Positions 1 through 7,768 of a stretch of 33,332 nucleotides of DNA are shown here, piece after piece. Source of the stretch: a virus. Location: IMG/VR virus record IMGVR_UViG_3300032240_001124, positions 1 to 33,332 of that record. The stretch is one strand, 5' to 3'. The stretch's first letter is position 1, and each line of letters opens with the position of its first letter. Under the pieces are notes generated by a model. It saw only the letters and a program-made list of their open reading frames with translations, searched no databases and was not told where the DNA came from. Position numbers and translations under genes: made by a program.

Positions 1-158
1 AGTGGAGTTCCACCTAATAAATGAACTCCACCTTTTGTATTATATGATGTTTGAACCCATTCACCTGGACTAGTGTCTATGAATGTTTCAAAATACTCTG
101 GTTCTGCTACAATAACTTTTTCTACAATTCCGTTATTTACTTTTGCGTAATGACTCAT
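1..158 (-). CDS. MSHFAKV-family small phage protein, second copy (3' end cut by window edge)
   Basis: An open frame starts at ATG 158-156 and runs off the left edge, giving 52 visible residues that begin MSHYAKVNNGIVEKVIVAEP. It aligns without gaps to the first 52 residues of the complete 118-residue protein at 9344-9700, and the DNA is also closely similar (base 1 pairs with base 9543). Function is unknown. I recognise the family from marine phages, where it sits beside tail-fibre genes. It lies 12 bases after a Gly-rich adhesin gene, the same arrangement as the other copy, so it is probably co-translated with that adhesin. An accessory role, such as fibre-tip component or assembly factor, is an inference from position only. 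Confidence 0.85.
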   Translation of the reverse strand, partial: MSHYAKVNNGIVEKVIVAEPEYFETFIDTSPGEWVQTSYNTKGGVHLLGGTP

Positions 159-170
159 TTTATATTCCTA

Positions 171-1652
171 TTAACTTGGGATTGCGTAACGAACAATAAC
201 AATACCAGATCCACCAGAATATGGACCATAGCCAGAGTTACCTGAACCACCACCGCCACCACCAGTATTTGGGCTACCATTTGATCCAACACTATTATTT
301 AAGTAAGTACCATTACCACCGCCACCATTACCACCAGCACCAGCTGATGTACCAATAGCATGGGTTCCACCACCGCCACCACCTGCGTAGTAGCTACCAT
401 TTAACCATTGACCTCCAACACCACCATCACCACCTTTACCAGTAGTAGTTTGTGAACCAGCAGAACCAACTGCACCATATCCACCACCTCCACCACCAGA
501 AATTTGATATCCACCATAATGATAACCAGAGCCACCAGCATTACCTTGGCCAACAGTACCATTAGCACCAGCATTAACAACCAAGGTATTACTACCTGTA
601 GCACCGCCACCAGAACCACCAGACTTAGCAGCTTGGTAACTAGGAGTATTTGCAGCACCACCGCCACCGCCACCGCCAACTGCTGTTGCTGTTAAGAATC
701 CAGAAACTGAAGTATCTGTTCCACTTGTACCGCCATCAGATGTTGCACCAGATCCAGAATTTGTACCACCTGCTCCACCGCCACCAATTGTTGTAGATAA
801 AGTAGTTGATGCTGATACAGTTGCAGTGCCAGCTATGTAACCACCTGCTCCACCGCCACCGCCACCGTTATATCCTCCGCCACCGCCACCGCCAGCAACG
901 ATTAGGTAATTTACGCTACCAGCGTATCCAACTGTAGAAAATGTACCAGAAGTTGTAAAAGCGTGATAACGATAACCACCAGAAGTGCTAATTGTACCGC
1001 CAGTTGGTAAACCAACAATTACTTTACTAATAGCATTAGATGAAGGAGTTCCGTCTTGGTTTATTACTGAAACATTAATAGTATCACCAGTAGTTTGACT
1101 ATAAACTTCTGAGGGTACAGCGACGCTAGTCGAACCACCACTAACAGTAACACCAGTGACATCTTTAAGTGTTGTGCCACTTTTTGCAAAACGAACAGTA
1201 ATTGTATCTGTGTAGCTTGTCAGTGAAAATGATAGAGTAGTTGTAATTCCTGCGTAAATTGTACCAGTCAACGAATTAATATATGGAATCAAATTTGTTG
1301 AAATCCATGTAGTACCATCAAAGAATTCTAAAGATGCATTACTAGTATTAAATCTAATAGCACCACTTGTTGGTGATACTGGTCTCTGTGCAGTTGTACC
1401 TGATGGAACATCAAAATAACCAGTCGATGTATTTGCTTGGTCAGAAACTGCTGTTGGAGTAACAGAAACTACTTGCCAGCTATTATCACCTCTTAGAAAC
1501 TTAGTAGAATCAGCAGTGCCAGTAGCAGATAATTTTGCAAGTGTAACTGCGCTATCTTGAATTTTTGCAGTCGTGACTGAAGCATCTATAATGTCAGCTG
1601 CAGCAACTGTGCCATCTGAAATTGAACGACTATTAATTTTACGGATTGCCAT
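171..1652 (-). CDS. Tail fibre-like adhesin with Gly-rich C-terminal domain (493 aa)
   Basis: Probable receptor-binding tail protein. Residues 1-55 hold short repeats of the type DGTVAAADI/ASVTTAKIQDSA, common in phage fibres and probably a trimeric shaft. Residues 62-120 are a module shared with four other proteins here (VPSGTTAQRP, then RFNT and a W). About 121-225 looks like a beta-sandwich. Residues 226-490 are extremely Gly-rich (runs such as AGGGGGGGYNGGGGGGAGG) and end in SGIVIVRYAIPS. The lead-in GGYRYHAFTTSGTF and YLIVAGGGG is typical of phage Gly-rich tips. Such tips can form polyglycine-II packing in known adhesins (T-even gp38, S16 gp38); applying that here is inference. The protein resembles the 688-residue adhesin at 9711-11777. 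The start is supported by an AAAGAG stretch upstream. Confidence 0.85.
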   Translation of the reverse strand: MAIRKINSRSISDGTVAAADIIDASVTTAKIQDSAVTLAKLSATGTADSTKFLRGDNSWQVVSVTPTAVSDQANTSTGYFDVPSGTTAQRPVSPTSGAIRFNTSNASLEFFDGTTWISTNLIPYINSLTGTIYAGITTTLSFSLTSYTDTITVRFAKSGTTLKDVTGVTVSGGSTSVAVPSEVYSQTTGDTINVSVINQDGTPSSNAISKVIVGLPTGGTISTSGGYRYHAFTTSGTFSTVGYAGSVNYLIVAGGGGGGGYNGGGGGGAGGYIAGTATVSASTTLSTTIGGGGAGGTNSGSGATSDGGTSGTDTSVSGFLTATAVGGGGGGGAANTPSYQAAKSGGSGGGATGSNTLVVNAGANGTVGQGNAGGSGYHYGGYQISGGGGGGYGAVGSAGSQTTTGKGGDGGVGGQWLNGSYYAGGGGGGTHAIGTSAGAGGNGGGGNGTYLNNSVGSNGSPNTGGGGGGSGNSGYGPYSGGSGIVIVRYAIPS

Positions 1653-1682
1653 TGTTTACTCTTTTTCTATAATTGACAATGT

Positions 1683-1689
1683 TATTTAT
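1683..1689 (-). promoter_or_regulatory. Late-promoter-like motif ATAAATA before the 493-aa adhesin
   Basis: The minus strand reads ATAAATA here, matching the core of the T4-type late promoter (TATAAATA). It overlaps the stop of the upstream gene and lies about 31 bases before the ATG at 1652, a workable distance for a short leader. AT-rich DNA produces this motif by chance fairly often, so it is only a candidate. Confidence 0.45.
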
Positions 1690-3242
1690 TAGGATGATGA
1701 ACCAACCCATAATGCTCGTGTTTGTTCAGTTGTTCCGTTACCATCAGACCAGTAACCATGTGAACCAGTACCATTTAATGGTCCAAGTGGTGCTCTAATG
1801 GTACTTGGGATTGTGATAAGAGCTGAGTTGCTACCAGAGTTATTGTAAATCGCATTACCTTGATAATCTGCAATAAAAGATTGCGGTGAACTGGCAACTT
1901 GCATTTCACCTTCCCATAAAGCGTGAGTGGTATTAGATGGATATACACCACTTAAATCGCCATAAATGTGTAAATGACCAATGTTTCCACTATGCGCCCA
2001 CCAGTAAAAATATGGATTCGATGATCCATAACTAGAACCTTGACTATTTGCAGTACCTTCTAATGACCAATATGCACTAGACCCTGCAGTAGTTTGGTAG
2101 TTATTAGATCCATCAGAAAATCTTAATTTTGTGTCTTTGGTAGTGGACATTGTACCACTTAAACTATAACTGGCTGGTAAATTACCCATTTGTTCAGTAG
2201 TCATCCAAAAACCACCTTTAACTAAACAGTAGTTATCATTAGTAGTTAAAGCATTGGTTCCACCAAAAGTATGTGATAACATCCATCCATAATTATCTCC
2301 ATAGAATTTACAGTAAATTTGTTTAACACCACCTGGAGTATTGATATAGTATAAGTTTGGAGTGCCATTGGTATTTTGGTTTGCACCAAGTACTGCAATT
2401 GCATAAGCGGATGGAGCTGCCTGAGCAGATGTAGTTCCATCTTTCCATTTTTTTAGAATAGAAAACGAACGAACTGCAGTTTGTGCACCATCAGATGCAG
2501 AAGCAGTAAAGTTGTATGTTACACCAGAAGAATTATATGAACCACCAGAAGGTGTTCCAGTAATAGCACCACCAGTTGATAAACTTAAACCACCTGGAAG
2601 TGCACCACTAGAAACTGCATATGTTAAACCACCACCTTCTGGATCAGTGGCAGAAAGAGTAATTGTTGAAATCGCAGTGGTATCGATTACAGTACCAAGT
2701 GAACCAGCTGTAGTTGTCCATGTTGGCAAATCATTAATATTAAATGCAGAAGTTAAAGTAGTGGCCAAACCGCTAGAAGCTGTTACTTTAACTCCATAAG
2801 ATTCTCCACCACCAGATATAGAACCAACACCTGTTAATAACCCACCCGCAGATGTAAAAGTACACTGTATTTGAGATTGTGAAATATATGTAACAGTGGC
2901 AGGAGTATATGTAGTTGTTCCATTTGCTCCGATAATAGTTACTGTTGATCCAGCATCAAAATTAGAACCATTGATAGTAATAGTTTGTGGATCAGAAGAT
3001 GCTAATAGTGTTGCAGAAGCAACGCTGGTAATTGTTGGTGGTGCTGTAATAGTAGACCAACCTGTAGAATTATATTGTTCAAGATAACCAAGAGTTGTAT
3101 TATATCTTACATATCCAGAAACTGGGGATACTGGACGCTGAGCAGTAGTACCTTTTGGAACAAGCATGGAACCTGTACCATCTCTTGTTGCCACATCAAG
3201 AGTAATGTTATTGACACCTTTGTATGTAGAGTAATTTGACAT
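1689..3242 (-). CDS. Modular adhesin: TTAQRP module, IPT/TIG, He_PIG Ig-like, fibrinogen-like C-terminus (517 aa)
   Basis: Likely tail-tip or fibre adhesin. Residues 26-62 are the shared TTAQRP module (KGTTAQRPVSPVSGYVRYNT). Residues 68-170 look like an IPT/TIG fold (PPTITSVAS, then ITINGSNFDAGSTVTI). Residues 171-263 look like a He_PIG/cadherin-like Ig fold (DPEGGGLTYAVSSGALPGGL, then GAITGTPSG). Residues 275-517 begin like a fibrinogen C-terminal domain (LYYINTPGGVKQIYCKF, then GWML), but the canonical CD..GGGW signature is degenerate in this copy. Residues 26-263 are nearly the same as in the protein at 7768-9315, also at DNA level, while the C-terminal parts have diverged strongly. The start lies 9 bases after the stop of the 285-aa gene. 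The ligand cannot be told from sequence. Confidence 0.82.
   Translation of the reverse strand: MSNYSTYKGVNNITLDVATRDGTGSMLVPKGTTAQRPVSPVSGYVRYNTTLGYLEQYNSTGWSTITAPPTITSVASATLLASSDPQTITINGSNFDAGSTVTIIGANGTTTYTPATVTYISQSQIQCTFTSAGGLLTGVGSISGGGESYGVKVTASSGLATTLTSAFNINDLPTWTTTAGSLGTVIDTTAISTITLSATDPEGGGLTYAVSSGALPGGLSLSTGGAITGTPSGGSYNSSGVTYNFTASASDGAQTAVRSFSILKKWKDGTTSAQAAPSAYAIAVLGANQNTNGTPNLYYINTPGGVKQIYCKFYGDNYGWMLSHTFGGTNALTTNDNYCLVKGGFWMTTEQMGNLPASYSLSGTMSTTKDTKLRFSDGSNNYQTTAGSSAYWSLEGTANSQGSSYGSSNPYFYWWAHSGNIGHLHIYGDLSGVYPSNTTHALWEGEMQVASSPQSFIADYQGNAIYNNSGSNSALITIPSTIRAPLGPLNGTGSHGYWSDGNGTTEQTRALWVGSSS
2452..3166 (-). repeat. Duplicated segment, copy A (pairs with 8510-9224)
   Basis: This coding segment matches 8510-9224 at a constant offset of 6058 bases, with long identical stretches (for example around 2640-2690 against 8698-8748). 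It covers the TTAQRP, IPT and He_PIG parts of two adhesin genes. Similarity falls off at the fibrinogen-like domain on one side and the N-terminus on the other. The high DNA identity implies recent duplication or gene conversion. Confidence 0.85.
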
Positions 3243-3251
3243 TCTTATACC

Positions 3252-4109
3252 TTAGACTGAGAACAGTTTCCAACCATAGGTTGAATTGTAGTAAATTAAA
3301 TCGAAAGATGCGTTTTTAGTTGCAATAGTCATATCCGATGTATCACTCATAATTTTCTGACCATTTCGTGCAACAGTACAGTTATTTGTATCGAAACTTC
3401 CAGCACCATCTATAACTCTTACTGTATCACCCATAGTTGGTGATGAAGGTAAAGTAACAGTTACTGCACCAGCTGAAGTATTTACAAAGTAGTAACGACC
3501 AGCCACAGCAGTCGTATTTGAAGAGATTTCGTAGTATTGACCAATTGTCTTTTGAATACCAGCGTTTAGTTTTGCAAGAGTGATAGAACCATCTGCAACT
3601 GTATCGATTGAAACTTTTTCTTTTGTTAATGTATAAACATCAATCTCAGCACCATTATCTGGAGCAGTAGAGAACACAATAGTGGAACCAGTAGATTGGA
3701 AGTTATTACCAGAACCTTCACGCTGTAAAACACCATCAACAAAAACCATGACACCAGCAGGAACTACTGGAGGATCTGTTAATGTGAAAGAAGTTGTTGT
3801 GCCATCACCAGTAAATGCTTGCTTGGTAGTTTCTTGACCAGCAGTTCTTGGAACAGATACTTGTTTACCAAGATAGATGATGTACAGTGTTGCACCAGTT
3901 GCAGGTGCTTCTGAGAATGCTATTGATGCACCACCACCAGATAGTGAGTATGCAACTCCTGGTTCTTGAATAACACCTGAGTAGACCACTAGCAGAGAAT
4001 TTGCAGATCCTGCAGCGTAGGTCAGAGTAAAGGTTGTAGTTGAGCTGTCAGGTGTTAAAACCTGCTTTTCAAACACACCCCAAGTTATGTCTCTTCCGAT
4101 ATATGCCAT
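3252..4109 (-). CDS. Tail fibre-like protein with two repeated beta-domains (285 aa)
   Basis: Putative virion fibre or adhesin connector. It begins MAYIG, as does the 688-aa adhesin, and shares with it two copies of a beta-domain of about 65 residues. Copy 1 (about 20-85) contains VVYSGVIQEPGVAYSL. Copy 2 (about 97-162) contains FTGDGTTTSFTL, MVFVDGVLQ and FSTAPDNGAEIDVY. Residues 166-180 hold one DGSITLAKL fibre repeat. The C-terminal part (190-285), with YYFVNTSAGAVTVTLPSSP and GDTVRVIDGAGSF, resembles small beta-structured tail domains common in phage fibres. It has no Gly-rich or lectin-like head, so it may be a short fibre or an adaptor for neighbouring adhesins. A late-promoter-like block lies directly upstream at 4116-4140. 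Confidence 0.8.
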   Translation of the reverse strand: MAYIGRDITWGVFEKQVLTPDSSTTTFTLTYAAGSANSLLVVYSGVIQEPGVAYSLSGGGASIAFSEAPATGATLYIIYLGKQVSVPRTAGQETTKQAFTGDGTTTSFTLTDPPVVPAGVMVFVDGVLQREGSGNNFQSTGSTIVFSTAPDNGAEIDVYTLTKEKVSIDTVADGSITLAKLNAGIQKTIGQYYEISSNTTAVAGRYYFVNTSAGAVTVTLPSSPTMGDTVRVIDGAGSFDTNNCTVARNGQKIMSDTSDMTIATKNASFDLIYYNSTYGWKLFSV

Positions 4110-4115
4110 TTATTA

Positions 4116-4140
4116 TTCTCTACTAGTTTTTATTATTTAG
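4116..4140 (-). promoter_or_regulatory. Late-promoter-like block with CTAAATA, copy 1 of a perfect 25-base repeat
   Basis: On the minus strand this reads CTAAATAATAAAAACTAG followed by TAGAGAA, ending 6 bases before the ATG at 4109. The same 25 bases occur at 7505-7529 before the 297-aa fibre gene. CTAAATA resembles the late-promoter core of T4-like marine phages, and the AGAGA part may act as a weak ribosome-binding site. Conservation of the whole block at two fibre genes supports a regulatory role or a duplicated gene start. Confidence 0.6.
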
Positions 4141-4151
4141 GTTGATAATTA

Positions 4152-6599
4152 TTAAACACCATTTGCGAATTCTTGCGGTATTTCTGCGAAAGCAGCGTAA
4201 ATATAAGTCATGCCTCCACCAGAAATGTTCTGATCACCTTGCCCAACATAGTTAACATTAAATCCGTTAGATAAAAAGTCAACACCATTTTGGGTCACTT
4301 CGTTATCTGTTTGTCCACGCTCTGCATATAACGCTGAATGTGCACCATCATTATTGAAACCATTTCTGGCTTTATCAAAAATTCTCCATCCTGTAGTTGG
4401 ATTAGTAGAAGTTCTATATGCCTTAATCATAACAAACGCTGGTTTAAATCCAGTTGAAACAAATACATTCCCAGAACCAGTTCCAATATAAGCACCGAAT
4501 CTGCTAAATCCTGGAACGCTATTCCAAGCATACATCTGGTATGGAATTGCATTGGTATTAGTTTCCCATGCTGCACCATGCCCATTATACGCAGTTTCTG
4601 GCAAATAAACATATGTTGAATCTGGGCGAGTTCCACGAAGATATCCATGTCCACTCAATGAACCTGAATCAACAGATGAAACTGAGTTTAACAATAATAA
4701 GTGAGTTGGGCTAGCAAAAGAAGAGCAATATACACGCCAGTCGGATGTTTGATCACCCTTAATAATCAGTAAGTCAGGAGTGACACCAAGACCATGGCGA
4801 ACACCTCTTGATGTTCCATTACCTGTATATCTTATAACTGAGAAGCCAGCAGTTGTATTGGCTCTGTAGTATGTAGTTGCTCCGTTATTATCTGTAGTAG
4901 TAGTTGTGGAATTAGTAGCTTTCCAGCAGTAAGCAACATATGTGCCACCACTAGCGTTATTGTATCCTCCACCTGCAGCAAGACTAAATCCGTCAGAATC
5001 AAATGAAGTCACACCACCAGAACTTTGTGCACTTGAACTTTCTCCACCGCTTGTGTTGGAAAATAATGCTAAACCAGTACCAGTTAAAGAATTAACTAGA
5101 GTTGGATAATATCCACTAGAAGAAGCACGAGCAATAGACCAAACAAAATCAGGTCTAAATCCTACTCCAGTGATGCTTCTTGCAGTTGCATTACCAGTAT
5201 ATGTTACCACATTAAAATGTTGATTAGGAGTTAAAACTGGATCAATGTTGTTATCCTCACAGATAGCAAGATAAGTGCTTGGCGGAGAATATTGGAAAGA
5301 TCCATATCCATTAGAGTCAGCATAACCAGCACCAGAGTTTGATGTTACCATCGCTCCACCCTGTCCGAAGTTGTAGCTAAAGTCACCACTTGGCCAAGTT
5401 GCTGATACAGAATAACCGATATACAATGGTGCAATGCATTGGTCAGCTGGAATTGTAAATGATGCTTCTGATGCAACATCATTATTTCTTCTAACTTTTA
5501 GAACACGAGTGCTAAAGTCTACATAAAAACTGTAGTAAGTATTGACATCATCATCACCGAAACCAGCAGGCATTGCCACTGTTTGAGAAGTTCCAGATGA
5601 ATCTTTATATTGGAATCTATTTGCTACAGAACCACCACCAGTATAATACATGTATATACCAAATCCACTTAGATTAGTGCCATCTGGTTGCCATCCATTT
5701 CTAGAAGTATATGGGCTAAAAGATAAAGCCATATCTCCAGAACCATTTTTCTTGGCTTCGAAGTACCACTTACCAGTATTGACTCCCATAGTAGACCATA
5801 CAGTGGCATTATTACCAGTTGGTGCCCATCTTGTACCACCTTCGGTTAATGCTCCGTTAGATACAGTTAATGCATTCATAGTACAGAAATTGTTGGTGAG
5901 ACCATCAATTACTGCATCAGTTGTTGCACCATTATTTAAAGTGAAATCATTATTTGATGAACGATCGGCAGTTTTGTAATCGTAACCTAAAGTTGTGGTA
6001 GATGTTTTATTTGTGAATGGTAGATAGAAACCATTTGTACCGAATGATCCAACTGATGATCTAATAGCTGCAGGTGATTTTGGTTCCCACTGTCCAGTTG
6101 TGGCATTAGTTGCACCAAAAACTGAAGCTGCCAATGCCTGACCATCAACCATAAATGTATCAGACATCAATCCATTAAAATAATCATTTTGTGAAACATA
6201 TTGTTCTCTACCAAGTCGTTGCTCATTGGTATGATTAAATAACCAGTTTAAATTATTTGAACCATTATTTGTACTGTAGTTACTAACGGCACTTCCATTT
6301 ATATAAAGTGTTATTCCACTTGATCCATTGGATGAAAGAACAATGTGATACCATGCTGCAGTATCTCTAAACTTTTGTGTTGTTTTTCTTTCTATTCCCA
6401 TCGATCCAGATAAATTATTGAGCACTCTAATACAATCATCGTCAGCAAAATCTAGAACGCTGTAATTTGAGGTATCAACATACGAGGTAAAAATACCTTG
6501 GTATATTCCTGTTTTTGTTCTTTTAATCCATGTGCTAAAAGTCCATACAGTTCTATTACCAGAAACAGAAGGGGTTCTTGAGAAATATTCGTTTGCCAT
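4152..6599 (-). CDS. Large lectin-like adhesin: LamG/ConA domain, SPRY-like domain, three tail repeats (815 aa)
   Basis: Probable receptor-binding or glycan-binding virion protein. Residues 1-165 look like a LamG/concanavalin A-type lectin (WTFSTWIKR, then AAWYHIVLSS, ITLYINGSAV and FNGLMSDTFMVDG). Residues 235-415 look like a B30.2/SPRY-type domain (GKWYFEAKK, then FSYNFGQGG). Residues 462-815 hold three divergent copies of one unit, opened by FNVVTYTGNATARSITGVGF (462), FSVIRYTGNGTSRGVRHGLG (586) and YIGTGSGNVFVSTGFKPAFV (704). The unit resembles the DUF7483-type repeats I associate with phage tail proteins. It follows the 297-aa fibre gene with a 6-base gap. It is by far the largest adhesin in the array. 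I did not see a TTAQRP module or shaft repeats in it, so it may attach through a partner. Confidence 0.85.
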   Translation of the reverse strand: MANEYFSRTPSVSGNRTVWTFSTWIKRTKTGIYQGIFTSYVDTSNYSVLDFADDDCIRVLNNLSGSMGIERKTTQKFRDTAAWYHIVLSSNGSSGITLYINGSAVSNYSTNNGSNNLNWLFNHTNEQRLGREQYVSQNDYFNGLMSDTFMVDGQALAASVFGATNATTGQWEPKSPAAIRSSVGSFGTNGFYLPFTNKTSTTTLGYDYKTADRSSNNDFTLNNGATTDAVIDGLTNNFCTMNALTVSNGALTEGGTRWAPTGNNATVWSTMGVNTGKWYFEAKKNGSGDMALSFSPYTSRNGWQPDGTNLSGFGIYMYYTGGGSVANRFQYKDSSGTSQTVAMPAGFGDDDVNTYYSFYVDFSTRVLKVRRNNDVASEASFTIPADQCIAPLYIGYSVSATWPSGDFSYNFGQGGAMVTSNSGAGYADSNGYGSFQYSPPSTYLAICEDNNIDPVLTPNQHFNVVTYTGNATARSITGVGFRPDFVWSIARASSSGYYPTLVNSLTGTGLALFSNTSGGESSSAQSSGGVTSFDSDGFSLAAGGGYNNASGGTYVAYCWKATNSTTTTTDNNGATTYYRANTTAGFSVIRYTGNGTSRGVRHGLGVTPDLLIIKGDQTSDWRVYCSSFASPTHLLLLNSVSSVDSGSLSGHGYLRGTRPDSTYVYLPETAYNGHGAAWETNTNAIPYQMYAWNSVPGFSRFGAYIGTGSGNVFVSTGFKPAFVMIKAYRTSTNPTTGWRIFDKARNGFNNDGAHSALYAERGQTDNEVTQNGVDFLSNGFNVNYVGQGDQNISGGGMTYIYAAFAEIPQEFANGV

Positions 6600-6605
6600 T
6601 GCTGA

Positions 6606-7499
6606 TTATCCAAACATGTAAGAATTAAATTGTCTGTATACAAATAAATTTGTTATACTGAAGTTTCTTGTTGCTTTTTGATTTTCCACATCGGTGGCAG
6701 TTATAGTAAAACTATAAGTTGTATCTGCAGAAACCGTAGGTAGTGTGCCAGAAATAACACCAGTAGAACTATTTAGAGTAACACCAGATGGTAATGAACC
6801 AGAAGTTACTGCAAAACTTGTAATATTTGCACCATCTTCAGTAGCTGCAATAGTATAACTTATTGATGTCAACATACTTGCAGAACCAAGGGATCCAGAA
6901 GAAGTAGTAAATATTGGTAATCCGTCTACGGTTAATGCATTATCTAATGCACCACCCAATCCAGATGGATTGGTAACAACTAATTGATAGACACCTTCAG
7001 TGACACCAGTAGTGATAACTGCAGTTAAGGATGTAGAAGCAATACGAACAACTGTTGGAGATATAAATTGTGTACCACCAGAGGTAATAAATTTAACAGT
7101 ACATCCAGTTTTAAAATTTTGACCATTGATAGTAATAACATCACCATCTAATACTGCAGTTTGAGAATTTGGTAGTGCCACAGAAGTAATAGTTGGTGGT
7201 GGCTCAATGCCGACCCATCCAACATTGGTATATTGTTCCAAACATGAATTATCAGTATTGTAGCGTAACATACCAATAACAGGTGCTACAGGTCGCTGAG
7301 CAGTAGTTCCTGCAGGGACAGGAATAGCATCTGTTGAAGTTGCAAAATTTGTTTTAGCTAAAGTGACTGCACCATCAGCAATATCAACTGTGGCGATAGT
7401 GCCATTAGCAATTTTTACAGAAGTTACTGCACTATCTGTTAGCTGTGTTGTGCCGATTGCACCACTGATAGCGTCAATACCGATTTTAGTTAGTGCCAT
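6606..7499 (-). CDS. Modular adhesin without a head: TTAQRP, IPT/TIG and He_PIG only (297 aa)
   Basis: Fibre-type protein sharing the plan of the 515/517-aa adhesins but ending early. Residues 1-50 are shaft repeats (DSAVTSVKIANGTIATVDIA). Residues 60-96 are the TTAQRP module (AGTTAQRPVAPVIGMLRYNT). Residues 101-193 look like an IPT/TIG fold (VITINGQNFKTG). Residues 194-284 look like a He_PIG fold (SFAVTSGSLPSGVTL, GVISGTLP). It stops 13 residues after RNFSITN, exactly where its relatives continue into the fibrinogen-like domain. No remnant of that domain follows, because the 815-aa gene begins 6 bases later. Either it is a naturally short stalk that carries the 815-aa protein, or it has lost its head. 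IPT and He_PIG are divergent from the other two copies, so this is an older paralogue. Confidence 0.82.
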   Translation of the reverse strand: MALTKIGIDAISGAIGTTQLTDSAVTSVKIANGTIATVDIADGAVTLAKTNFATSTDAIPVPAGTTAQRPVAPVIGMLRYNTDNSCLEQYTNVGWVGIEPPPTITSVALPNSQTAVLDGDVITINGQNFKTGCTVKFITSGGTQFISPTVVRIASTSLTAVITTGVTEGVYQLVVTNPSGLGGALDNALTVDGLPIFTTSSGSLGSASMLTSISYTIAATEDGANITSFAVTSGSLPSGVTLNSSTGVISGTLPTVSADTTYSFTITATDVENQKATRNFSITNLFVYRQFNSYMFG

Positions 7500-7504
7500 T
7501 TTTG

Positions 7505-7529
7505 TTCTCTACTAGTTTTTATTATTTAG
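7505..7529 (-). promoter_or_regulatory. Late-promoter-like block with CTAAATA, copy 2 of a perfect 25-base repeat
   Basis: Identical over 25 bases to 4116-4140. Its CTAAATA core (7523-7529) overlaps the stop codon of the Cys-rich gene, and the block ends 5 bases before the ATG at 7499 (297-aa fibre gene). Flanking bases differ from copy 1, so conservation is limited to the block itself. Confidence 0.6.
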
Positions 7530-7768
7530 TTATCCTTTGATGGATCCCAAACGAAGTTGTTTACCTTAACATCATCTGGAATTACTTGTTCTTTACTTGA
7601 ACTTTCTTTCCATTTATCTATTGGACATTTTGCTTCCGATAATCCACACTTAAAAGTCATAATACAATTACAATGTTTACATTCTTTGAAAACACCATCA
7701 TTAAGATCTGGACATGATTTACAAATAGAGTATCTTTCTTGATACTCTTGTTTAGTCACAAACCACAT
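7526..7768 (-). CDS. Small Cys-rich putative zinc-binding protein (80 aa)
   Basis: Function unknown. Seven cysteines are arranged as C16-x2-C19, C30-x2-C33-x-C35, C41 and C48, the last within KCPIDKW. This looks like a compact zinc-ribbon or treble-clef-like fold. Similar short proteins with CKSC...C..CxC...CP..KW occur in marine phages, from general knowledge of the pattern. The ATG overlaps the stop of the 515-aa adhesin by one base (TAATG), so it is probably translated by reinitiation after it. A cytoplasmic-type zinc protein inside an adhesin array is unusual. It could help fibre folding, act on the host, or be an inserted cargo gene. I cannot choose between these from the sequence. Confidence 0.8.
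   Translation of the reverse strand: MWFVTKQEYQERYSICKSCPDLNDGVFKECKHCNCIMTFKCGLSEAKCPIDKWKESSSKEQVIPDDVKVNNFVWDPSKDN

Noticed and set aside
401-679. Val/Leu-rich minus-strand frame of 92 codons inside the 493-aa adhesin, and a similar one at 10028-10288, looking like membrane proteins.
   Set aside because: They are alternate-frame readings of GGN-rich Gly codons, which give Val/Leu/Met in the shifted frame.
236-900. Possible CRISPR-like array from the regular CCACCGCCACC motifs.
   Set aside because: There are no constant repeats with unique spacers; the pattern is Gly codon usage inside one open frame.
226-1652. Collagen-like (GXY) repeat in the Gly-rich tips.
   Set aside because: Glycines occur in runs and irregular spacing rather than every third residue, and prolines are scarce.
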